In this document: positions 7,491-14,236 of the stretch, one piece after another
Position numbering within the stretch: the stretch's first letter is position 1
Layout of the letters: each line of letters starts with the position of its first letter
NCBI GenBank assembly: GCA_017307275.1
Contig: JAFKFK010000036.1
Coordinates: forward strand, 1-61,362
Direction of reading: 5' to 3'
DNA length: 61,362 nucleotides
DNA from: Alphaproteobacteria bacterium
GTDB taxonomy: Bacteria > Pseudomonadota > Alphaproteobacteria > Reyranellales > Reyranellaceae
Position numbers and translations under genes: made by a program
The notes under the pieces: generated by a model
Seen by the model: the letters and a program-made list of their open reading frames with translations, nothing else
What the model was told of the DNA's origin: nothing
Databases searched by the model: none

Positions 7491-7925
7491 TCAGGCCTTG
7501 GTGCCCGTCACTTCCTGAAGGGCGGGCCACATCTTGTCCTTCCAGCCGGCATTGCCGGTCACGGTCAGGAGAATCTTGCCGTCCTTGTAGAGAATGAAGC
7601 GCGGCGTGGCGTTTGGCCGGCTCTTGCCTTCGTCGCTCGCCAGGAACGCAGCCCGGATGGGACGCGCTGCAGCAGGCCAGCTTTGCTCGACCATGATGAG
7701 GTCGGCATTGGCCGGGTGAACGACTTGATAGTCGAGCTTCTTGAAGGCGTCGGACTTGAGGAAATCAGGCTCGGACTGGGCACGCCAGATCTTGCAGCCG
7801 CCTCAAAGCTCGTGGCCGACGAATACCAGCGTCGGGCGCCCAGCCTGGGCATTCGCGACGCGGGCCAGTGACGACGCCGCGGCCATCGCCAGGCCGCCCG
7901 CCATCAGAGACCGTCTGTTGAACAT
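7491..7925 (-). CDS. Candidate exported selenoprotein, thioredoxin-like, UxxC (in-frame TGA at codon 41)
   Basis: The frame starts at ATG 7925 (AGGAG 10 nt upstream) with a signal peptide (MFNRRSLMAGG, ending VANAQ). It runs for 144 codons with one TGA, at 7803-7805 (codon 41). The local reading is VFVGHEL-TGA-GGCKIW, so the TGA takes the place of the first Cys of a thioredoxin-type CxxC and Cys44 is the second. The frame after the TGA stays open for 103 codons and aligns with the intact paralog at 7001-7441 throughout (PRFILYKDGK, GWKDKMWPALQ). A SECIS-like hairpin follows 18 nt after the TGA. If Sec is inserted, this is an exported thiol/selenol oxidoreductase. If not, it is a pseudogene or a base-call error (TGC to TGA). 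Confidence 0.62.
7768..7799 (-). promoter_or_regulatory. bSECIS-like hairpin after the in-frame TGA
   Basis: Read on the minus strand after the TGA: outer stem GGCT/AGCC, an internal loop (7 and 4 nt), upper stem CTGG/CCAG and a 5-nt apical loop CGTGC. The loop begins 18 nt after the TGA, and a G is within its first two bases. Both agree with the published consensus for bacterial SECIS elements (loop about 16-37 nt after UGA, conserved G at the loop start). The 4-bp upper stem is at the lower limit. The paralog lacks the fourth pair at this place. Confidence 0.5.
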
Positions 7926-7984
7926 TGAAAGGTTCTCCTGCTGTAGGCTTAAGACAGGAGAACTATGGGTGGCCCCGGATCGAC

Positions 7985-8012
7985 GGTGAAGCCGCCGGAC
8001 GGCGGCCTCACC
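7985..8012 (-). terminator. GC-rich hairpin after the EF-G-like gene
   Basis: GGTGA, one mismatch, GCCGCC, 4-nt loop GGAC, GGCGGC, one mismatch, TCACC form an 11-bp stem just after the EF-G-like stop and before the thioredoxin-like pair. No U-tract follows on either strand, so it may be a weak terminator or a processing/stability element. It is the only structure that could separate the GTPase gene from the redox genes. Confidence 0.45.
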
Positions 8013-8034
8013 TGCTTGTGATGGCGTCAGCGTG

Positions 8035-10107
8035 TCACGCCGCGCGCTTCTTGCTCTCCTCGACGATGCGTTCGGCTGTCCGGCCGACCAGCTCCTGCAG
8101 ATGGTCGAACTCGGTGCGGAAGCTGCCGACGCCTTGCGTGACCGAACGGATCTCCACGATCATGTCGGCGATCTCCGCTTCGGGCATCAGCGCAGAAACC
8201 TCGTCCCAGCCGTTCCAGCCCGGCCGCGTGTCGTAGCCGAGAAGCTGGCCGCGCCGTCCGGAGATCAATCGCTGCAGCCGCGGCGTCGACTCGCTCGGCC
8301 CCATCACCGTCACCTTGAGGATCGGTTCCAGCAGCACGGGCTTGCACTTGGGCATGGCCTCGCTCATGGCGATGCGCGCGGCCATCTTGAACGACATTTC
8401 GGAGCTGTCGACGGAATGATACTGGCCGTCGAACAGCGTTACTTCGAGGTCGACGACCGGCTGGCCGAGCGGCCCTTCCTTCAGATACTCGATCAGCCCG
8501 TCCTCGACGGCAGGGATAAAGTTGCGGGGCACGACGCCGCCCACGATCTTGTCGACGAAGCGGAAGCCCGAGCCACGCGGCAACGGCTTGATCTCGACCT
8601 TGATATCGGCGAACTGGCCGTGGCCGCCGGTCTGGCGCTTGTAGCGGGCATGCTGCTGCGCGCCGGCCTGGATGGTTTCGCGATAGGCAACGCGCGGCGT
8701 CGTCGTCTCGACCGCGACATTGTAGCGGCCACCGAGCTTGTCGACCGCGACCTTGAGGTGCATCTCGCCCTGACCCTTGATCAGCAGCTCGTGGGTCTCG
8801 CCGCGCGCCTCGAAGGAGAGCGAGGGATCCTCTTCGACGATCTTGTGCAACGCGCCGGAAAGCTTGACCTCGTCGTTGCGGTTCTTGGCCGTGAGCGACA
8901 GGGTGAAGACCGGCGGTTCGGGCGCCGGGAAGTCGGCCGACGACGCGATGCCACCGGCGGACAATGTCTGTCCGGCCGAGATCGCCTCGACCTTGGCCAG
9001 TGCCACGATCTCGCCGGCCTTCGCTTCCGTCGTCTTGTCGAGCCGCTGTCCGAAGGGGCGCAGCAGAGTGCCGATCCTCTGGCCGCCCAGCGACTGGCCT
9101 TCGGTGAGCGTGCCCGACCAGATGCGGCAGAGCGAGAGCTTGCCGGCATGGCTCTGGTGCAGGACCTTGAAGCACTCCGCCATGGCCACCCCGTTCGACG
9201 GCAAAGCCCGACGCTTAGCCGTCACATCGACGAAAGGGGTGTCGTGACGCAATGCTTTCAGTAGGCGGCGCACGCCATTCTCGCGATCGCCGGCGCCCAG
9301 CAGGACGGGCGAGATCTGGTCGGAGCCGAATTCGTCATGCAGGTCGCGGTAGATCAGCGATTTCTCGGGCGCCACATCCTCGATGAGCTGTTCGAGCAGC
9401 GTGTCGTCGAATTCCGAGAGCGTTTCCAGCATCTCGCGGCGCGCCTCGCTTTCGCGCGGCAGGATCTCGGCTGGCATCTCGATCAGATCCGAAGCGCCGC
9501 TCGATTTGTAGCGGTAGGCGCGTTCGCTCACGAGATCGACATAGCCCACGGTCTCTTCGCCGCCATCGGCAGTCGACCGGCGAATCGGCACCTGGCGCAG
9601 CACGAGCTTGCGCGTCGAGATGGCCTGCAGCGCGGCCAGCATGTCGCGCACGCGGACGTCGGCCGAGTCGATCTTGTTGATGAAGATGATGTGGGGAAGG
9701 TGACGGTCTTCGATGTACTTGAGCAGCGGCGTCAGGGCCACGACCCGTTCGGGCGAGGGTTCGCAGACGAGGACGACGGCATCGCATACGGCGAGAGCCG
9801 TGAAGGCATCGTGTTGGAACTCGATCGAGCCCGGTACGTCGAGGAAAGTCCACTGGTCGCCGAGATAGTCGACCGAGGCCATGTTGATCTCGGTGCCCAT
9901 GCCGCGCTTGCGGGCTTCGGGTGAGCCGTCGCCGATGGAAGTACCCGCACGTGTCGAACCGCGCCGGCCGATGGCTCCCGTGGCGAAGAGGATGCTCTCG
10001 AGAAGGCTAGTCTTGCCCGAGAGATACGGCCCGCACAGCGCCACCACGCGGTGCGCGCCGCTACCTGGTCTGCCTCCAGGGATGGTCTCGGTCTTGAGTT
10101 CGGCCAT
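8035..10107 (-). CDS. Elongation factor G-like GTPase
   Basis: A 690-residue EF-G paralog with all domains: P-loop GPYLSGKT (26-33), G3 DVPGS (90-94), NKID (144-147), then domains II-V with the domain-IV loop FDGQYHSVDSSEMSFK. Canonical EF-G has DTPGH, whose His is the catalytic residue; here it is Ser. The switch I region (KRGMGTEINMASVDY) also departs from the ERGITI pattern. It therefore belongs to the EF-G-like group found as a second copy in many alphaproteobacteria, not the main fusA, which normally sits with rpsL/rpsG. GGAGG precedes the ATG. Its role in translation or recycling is not settled. Confidence 0.88.
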   Translation of the reverse strand: MAELKTETIPGGRPGSGAHRVVALCGPYLSGKTSLLESILFATGAIGRRGSTRAGTSIGDGSPEARKRGMGTEINMASVDYLGDQWTFLDVPGSIEFQHDAFTALAVCDAVVLVCEPSPERVVALTPLLKYIEDRHLPHIIFINKIDSADVRVRDMLAALQAISTRKLVLRQVPIRRSTADGGEETVGYVDLVSERAYRYKSSGASDLIEMPAEILPRESEARREMLETLSEFDDTLLEQLIEDVAPEKSLIYRDLHDEFGSDQISPVLLGAGDRENGVRRLLKALRHDTPFVDVTAKRRALPSNGVAMAECFKVLHQSHAGKLSLCRIWSGTLTEGQSLGGQRIGTLLRPFGQRLDKTTEAKAGEIVALAKVEAISAGQTLSAGGIASSADFPAPEPPVFTLSLTAKNRNDEVKLSGALHKIVEEDPSLSFEARGETHELLIKGQGEMHLKVAVDKLGGRYNVAVETTTPRVAYRETIQAGAQQHARYKRQTGGHGQFADIKVEIKPLPRGSGFRFVDKIVGGVVPRNFIPAVEDGLIEYLKEGPLGQPVVDLEVTLFDGQYHSVDSSEMSFKMAARIAMSEAMPKCKPVLLEPILKVTVMGPSESTPRLQRLISGRRGQLLGYDTRPGWNGWDEVSALMPEAEIADMIVEIRSVTQGVGSFRTEFDHLQELVGRTAERIVEESKKRAA

Positions 10108-10291
10108 GACAACGTCCTCCTTCTTCGCGAATGCAATACGCGTAGAAGCCCCGGAGGCGTCTCCAGGAAGGACGGGTTTACCCGCGGCGCCTCGTTCGGA
10201 GCGAAGCCCTGTGTCGACGAAATCGTTTCACCGGGGGCAGGCCGAGTCAATCGGCCGGCTGCGACTTGTGGATGAGATTTCGCTGGGAGGT

Positions 10292-10314
10292 CGTCGATAC
10301 GCCTTATATCGACG
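10292..10314 (+). promoter_or_regulatory. Inverted repeat just before the tetR start
   Basis: CGTCGATA and TATCGACG are a perfect 8-bp inverted repeat with a 7-nt spacer, ending 4 nt before the ATG of the TetR gene. A site here would block transcription or ribosome entry, as in autoregulated tetR genes. The repeat is direct; operator function is inferred. Confidence 0.5.
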
Positions 10315-10318
10315 GGCG

Positions 10319-10909
10319 ATGACCGAGAGGAGCGAAGAGAAACCAGGCCGCCGTGGCCGGCCGCGTTCGACGGCGGCGGAGATTGCCATTCTCGACGCGG
10401 CCTACGGGCTCATCGTTTCGAAAGGCCTGGTGGCCGCGACGATGGATGCCATCGCCCGCGCCTCCAAGGTTTCCAAGATGACGGTCTACAAATGGTGGCC
10501 ATCCCGCGAGGCGCTGCTGATCGATGCCTTTCTCCGGCATGCATCGTTGATGCTGCCGCTTACGGAAGAGGGCGATCCGGTCCCGACGCTGCAACGGCAC
10601 GCAGCCGCCTATGCCGAAGCGCTGAAGAGCGAGTTCGGCAAGGTGCAGCTCGCCGTCATCTCCGAATGCATCGCCAATACAGGCTCGGCACAACTCTTCA
10701 CGGAACGCTATCTCGACATCCGGCGAAAGACCGCGACAGCGATCATCGAGCGTGGCCAGAAGGAAGGTTCGATCATGGCGGGCGTTGCCGCGGGCGATCT
10801 CTACGACCGCATCTACGGCACGCTCTTCTACCGCTTCCTCTTTCAGTTCAGGCCGCTGTCTGGCGACTATGCGAGGAAGCTGGTGGCCTCGCTCCTGATG
10901 CCTCGGTGA
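10319..10909 (+). CDS. TetR/AcrR family transcriptional regulator
   Basis: A 196-residue regulator. The N-terminal helix-turn-helix is clear: IAILDAAYGLIVSKG, then TMDAIARASKVSKMTVYKWW, the family DNA-binding signature. A variable ligand-binding domain follows. An Arg/Gly-rich tail (GRRGRPRS) precedes the domain. The ATG at 10319 is chosen because it precedes the typical N-terminus; the closest purine-rich site (GGGAGG) is unusually far upstream. A dyad lies against the start. The gene is divergent from the EF-G-like gene and convergent with the desaturase, and its 3' end overlaps the desaturase 3' end by 62 bp. It may control the desaturase, but the two upstream dyads differ. Confidence 0.93.
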   Translation: MTERSEEKPGRRGRPRSTAAEIAILDAAYGLIVSKGLVAATMDAIARASKVSKMTVYKWWPSREALLIDAFLRHASLMLPLTEEGDPVPTLQRHAAAYAEALKSEFGKVQLAVISECIANTGSAQLFTERYLDIRRKTATAIIERGQKEGSIMAGVAAGDLYDRIYGTLFYRFLFQFRPLSGDYARKLVASLLMPR

Positions 10910-11801
10910 GCCAGCGCCAGGCCGCAGGAATGACCCGGCGGTAGCCTTGTCCCTGATGGACGATCCGCGCCGCGACTAGCCGGTTCAACTCGGGCAGGGC
11001 GTGGAAGGGGACCGACGGAAACGCATGGTGCTCGGCGTGGTAGGGCATGTTCCAGGCGAACCAGCGTACGATGCCGTTCGTATAAGTCGTCCGCGTATTT
11101 TCGAGTGCACTCGACGAATGACCGCAGCCTGTGTGTTCGGAATAGAGATAGGGCCTGAGAAAGAGCTGGCCGATCAGCAAGGGAACGATCCAGACCCAGA
11201 GCAGGAGAGGCGAGGCCAGGGCGACCGATCCTGCCGCAAGCGCCAGGTAGAATGCGGTGTAGGCGCGAGCTTCCCGCACGATCAGGCTGCGCTTGTCCTC
11301 AGGTATCCAAGGCGCCGCAACTTTGCCGGTCACCGCATGGCGCAGCATCAGCAGCAGTCGGTTGCCGAGTTGCGGCAGGCCGCTGAAGGACAGGAACCGT
11401 CGTGGCAGCGAATCGGTCCGCGAGCCAACGATGAGCTCGGGATCTTTATCGAGGTCCTGCGTATGGCGGTGATGATCCCAGTGGAAGAGCCGGTAGTACT
11501 CGTAGGGCAGGCCGATCAGCACGCCGCAGATCTGACCGACCGCCGTATTGAGCGAGCGCATCTTGAACGCCGTCTTGTGCGCGGTCTCATGCAGTGGCGT
11601 GAAGAGGAAGGCGATGCAAAAGCCCTGCGCGGCCATGAGCGGCAGGGTCACCAGCACGCCATACGCCATAGCCAGCACCGAGATGAGCACCGCCATCGCT
11701 GCGATCAGGCCAAGCTGGCTGACGATGCGCAGCACTGCCGGTGCATTGTTCTGCACCGAAAGCGCCCGGATGGCGGCGGGACCTGCCGACGGACCAGCCA
11801 T
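10848..11801 (-). CDS. Membrane fatty acid desaturase
   Basis: A 317-residue integral membrane di-iron desaturase. The three His boxes are HETAH, HWDHHRH and HAEHH, in the usual order with paired hydrophobic segments around them. It should introduce a double bond into membrane acyl chains or a related lipid, with electrons from a ferredoxin or similar donor. GGAGG lies 7 nt before the ATG at 11801, so this start is preferred to the ATG at 11816. A 19-bp dyad sits just upstream. The C-terminus runs 62 bp into the opposite-strand tetR gene. Confidence 0.92.
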   Translation of the reverse strand: MAGPSAGPAAIRALSVQNNAPAVLRIVSQLGLIAAMAVLISVLAMAYGVLVTLPLMAAQGFCIAFLFTPLHETAHKTAFKMRSLNTAVGQICGVLIGLPYEYYRLFHWDHHRHTQDLDKDPELIVGSRTDSLPRRFLSFSGLPQLGNRLLLMLRHAVTGKVAAPWIPEDKRSLIVREARAYTAFYLALAAGSVALASPLLLWVWIVPLLIGQLFLRPYLYSEHTGCGHSSSALENTRTTYTNGIVRWFAWNMPYHAEHHAFPSVPFHALPELNRLVAARIVHQGQGYRRVIPAAWRWLTEASGARPPASSHSRQTAA

Positions 11802-11819
11802 TCTGGCTTCCTCCATTTA

Positions 11820-11838
11820 ACTGTACTGATCGTACAGT
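11820..11838 (-). promoter_or_regulatory. TetR-type operator before the desaturase gene
   Basis: ACTGTAC and GTACAGT form a perfect 7-bp inverted repeat with a 5-nt centre, 18 nt before the desaturase ATG. The ACTGTAC-n5-GTACAGT pattern resembles TetR-family operators known before lipid and efflux genes. It probably overlaps the leader or core promoter, so binding would repress. Confidence 0.6.
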
Positions 11839-11860
11839 AAATAGAAGAGGAGTGGCAAGA

Positions 11861-11890
11861 AAAAGGGCCGGTCCCCGAAGGGCCGGCCCT
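11861..11890 (-). terminator. Rho-independent terminator of the aspartate aminotransferase gene
   Basis: AGGGCCGG and CCGGCCCT pair over 8 bp, with an inner CCC/GGG. Read leftward the stem is followed by TTTTTCTT. It lies 26 nt beyond the aminotransferase stop and isolates that gene from the desaturase operator. Confidence 0.85.
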
Positions 11891-11915
11891 GTTCCCGACA
11901 GTGTGTTGGTTCTGC

Positions 11916-13118
11916 TCAGCTCAAAGCGGCGCAGGCGCGCTGGATGCGGCGGCCCGCTTCTTCCAGCAGGTTCGTTGCCGTGGCGTAGGAGATGCGGAAG
12001 GCGGGACCCTGGCCGAAGGCGGAGCCCTGCACGACCGACAGACCCTCAGCTTCGAGCAGGTAGTTCACGAAGTCCGTGTCGTTCTCGATCGTCTTGCCGT
12101 CCGGCGTCTTCTTGCCGATCGTGCCGGCGCAGGACGGGTAGACGTAGAAGGCGCCTTCCGGCCGCGGGCACTTGAGACCCTTGGTCTGGTTCAGCATCGA
12201 GACGATGAGATCGCGGCGCTGCTTGAAGACGGCGACGTTCTTCGGAATGAAGTCGGTCGGGCCGTTCAGGGCCGCCACGGCCGCTGCCTGGCTGATCGAA
12301 CTGGCGTTCGACGTGCTCTGCGACTGCACCGTGACCATCGCGTTGATCAGCGCCTGCGGACCGGCGGCGTAGCCGATGCGCCAGCCCGTCATGTTGTAGG
12401 CCTTCGACACGCCGTTCATCGTCAAGGTGCGATCATAGAGCTTGGGTTCGACCTCGGCCGGCGTCGTGAACACGAAGTCGTCGTAGACGAGCTTCTCGTA
12501 CATGTCGTCGGTCAGCACGTAGACCTGCGGATGACGCAGCAGCACATCGCACAACGCGCGCAGGTCGGCCTTGGTGTAGGCGGCACCGGTCGGGTTGCTG
12601 GGCGAGTTCAGGATCAGCCACTTGGTCTTCGGCGTGATCGCGCGCTCCAGAGCTTCCGGCTGCAGCTTGAAGCCGTGCTTCTCCTCGCACTGCACGATCA
12701 CCGGCGTGCCGTCACCGAACAGCACCATCTCCGGATACGAGACCCAGTACGGCGCCGGCACGATGACTTCGTCGCCGGGGTTCAAGGTGGCGAGCATGGC
12801 GTTGAAGATGATCTGCTTGCCGCCCGAGGTGACGACGGTCTGCGACGGCTTGTACTCCAGGCCGTGGTCGCGCTTCATCTTGGCGCAGATTGCCTCGCGC
12901 AGCGCCGGGGTGCCGGCCACCGCGGTGTACTTGGTGTCGTTCTCGCGAATGGCTTTGTAGGCCGCTTCCTTGATGTGGTCGGGGGTCGGGAAGTCGGGCT
13001 CGCCGGCGGCAAGGCCGATCACGTCTTTGCCCGCCGCTTTCATCTCCAGGAACTTCGCCTGCGCGGCGTTGGTCGGAGAGGGCTTAATACGGCTAAGACG
13101 ATCGGCAATGAGAGCCAT
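11916..13118 (-). CDS. aatA: Aspartate aminotransferase (class I, PLP-dependent)
   Basis: A 400-residue fold-type I aminotransferase, which interconverts aspartate plus 2-oxoglutarate with oxaloacetate plus glutamate. Family marks are SGGKQIIFNAM (cofactor phosphate region), NSPSNPTGAAY, and SKAYNMTGWRIGY, whose Lys binds PLP. The length matches the rhizobial and Thermus-type aspartate aminotransferases. AAAGGAGG lies 9 nt before ATG 13118, so an ATG 24 nt upstream is rejected. Single-gene unit with its own terminator. Some members also accept prephenate or aromatic substrates; this cannot be told from sequence. Confidence 0.95.
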   Translation of the reverse strand: MALIADRLSRIKPSPTNAAQAKFLEMKAAGKDVIGLAAGEPDFPTPDHIKEAAYKAIRENDTKYTAVAGTPALREAICAKMKRDHGLEYKPSQTVVTSGGKQIIFNAMLATLNPGDEVIVPAPYWVSYPEMVLFGDGTPVIVQCEEKHGFKLQPEALERAITPKTKWLILNSPSNPTGAAYTKADLRALCDVLLRHPQVYVLTDDMYEKLVYDDFVFTTPAEVEPKLYDRTLTMNGVSKAYNMTGWRIGYAAGPQALINAMVTVQSQSTSNASSISQAAAVAALNGPTDFIPKNVAVFKQRRDLIVSMLNQTKGLKCPRPEGAFYVYPSCAGTIGKKTPDGKTIENDTDFVNYLLEAEGLSVVQGSAFGQGPAFRISYATATNLLEEAGRRIQRACAALS

Positions 13119-13407
13119 AACGCGATGCCTCCTTTCAGGCATTGAAAAAGCGCGCGAAGGTACTGGTGGACGTTCGCCACTGCAAGAAAACGCGCAGCTC
13201 TCCGGAGTCTATCGAGGGCTATTTCTCATAGGTGCTCGCGATATCGCTGCTCGGCCTTCTGCAGAACCTTCAAACGACCTCTCTGAAGAAGTCGTAACTA
13301 ATTGAAATATAAAGGATTTTGTTTCATGTAGATCGTCCGCTCCAACATGATCGGCGCGCCGCTGCTCGGCATGTGGCGTCCCGTGCCGGCGGTCGCCCGG
13401 ACGACTC
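13119..13407. other. Intergenic region between aatA and the transglutaminase-like gene
   Basis: 289 bp without a supported gene. It must hold the leftward promoter of the aminotransferase gene and the 3' end of the transglutaminase operon. An AT-rich run around 13295-13330 stands out against the GC-rich surroundings. I see no clear terminator hairpin or repeat. Confidence 0.5.
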
Positions 13408-14226
13408 CTAGTCGACGAGGCGGATCGAGGCTTCGACGGTCATCTTGGCGTCGCCGAAGCCGATACGCCGGCCGCTGACCGGAGCGGCGTCGCGATAGTC
13501 GAGGCCGACGGCGACACGGAGACTGTCGCCGCGCGGGCTGATGCCGTTGGCGGGGTCGAAGCCGACCCATTCAAGGCCCGGCACCCAAGCCTCGGCCCAG
13601 GAGTGGCTGGTGCGGCCGACATGCAGGTCGGGATCGTCGTTGCGCAGGTAGCCGCTGACATAACGAGCCGGCACGCCGAGCCGGCGGCAGCAGGCGATGA
13701 AGACATGCGCATCGTCCTGGGCGACGCCGGCGCCACGGGCCAAGGCCTCGACGGCTGTCGTGTCGACTGTGGAAACGCCGGTCTTGTAGGCGATGCGCTT
13801 GGCGATCCGTTCCATCAGCTCGTGCAGGACGGCGACGCGCTGCGCGGGATCGGCCGCGCGTTCGGCAAGACCGTCGATCAGCGGATCGAAGCTGGCATCG
13901 TGACGTGCCAGCCCGGCGTTGCGCAGCCAGAACGGCGCCGGCAGGGTCGGCGTCTCGGCATAGCGCAGCCATTGATCGGCGCCGCCATACTCGTAGAGCC
14001 CCTGCACGACGATCTCGACGGCCTCGTGCTGGTGCGCCACCGAGAAGGTCGTGACCTGATTGCCGTGGCCGTCGACCCATTCCGAGCGCTTGCCAGGGCC
14101 GTCGATACGCCACGACACGATGCGCTGGCCCGAGGCGGGCTTGGGCGTCAGACGCACATCGTGAATCGAGTGTCCTGACGGCTGGTCGAAATCGAAGCGC
14201 GTGGCGTGATGGATGGAGAAGCGCAT
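13408..14226 (-). CDS. Transglutaminase-like fold protein lacking the catalytic Cys
   Basis: A 272-residue protein with the bacterial transglutaminase N-terminal beta domain (about 1-100) and a transglutaminase/protease core (about 150-235). The His and Asp of the triad are present (His208 in TSHSWAEAW, Asp224 in GFDPANG). In the nucleophile segment the usual GVCQD reads GVAQDDAH, so Ala169 replaces the Cys (codon GCC). Two Cys lie about ten residues later (FIACCRR), in the position of a structural segment. It is the last gene of the ATP-grasp/alpha-E operon, which has been proposed from genomic context to make or process peptide bonds. A non-catalytic or binding role is possible here. Confidence 0.9.
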   Translation of the reverse strand: MRFSIHHATRFDFDQPSGHSIHDVRLTPKPASGQRIVSWRIDGPGKRSEWVDGHGNQVTTFSVAHQHEAVEIVVQGLYEYGGADQWLRYAETPTLPAPFWLRNAGLARHDASFDPLIDGLAERAADPAQRVAVLHELMERIAKRIAYKTGVSTVDTTAVEALARGAGVAQDDAHVFIACCRRLGVPARYVSGYLRNDDPDLHVGRTSHSWAEAWVPGLEWVGFDPANGISPRGDSLRVAVGLDYRDAAPVSGRRIGFGDAKMTVEASIRLVD

Positions 14227-14236
14227 GGTCCGATCC

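Noticed and set aside
7491..7694. A 67-codon gene starting at an internal ATG after the TGA
   Set aside because: It would lack the signal peptide and half of the fold. The frame upstream of the TGA aligns with the paralog, so the full 144-codon reading is better.
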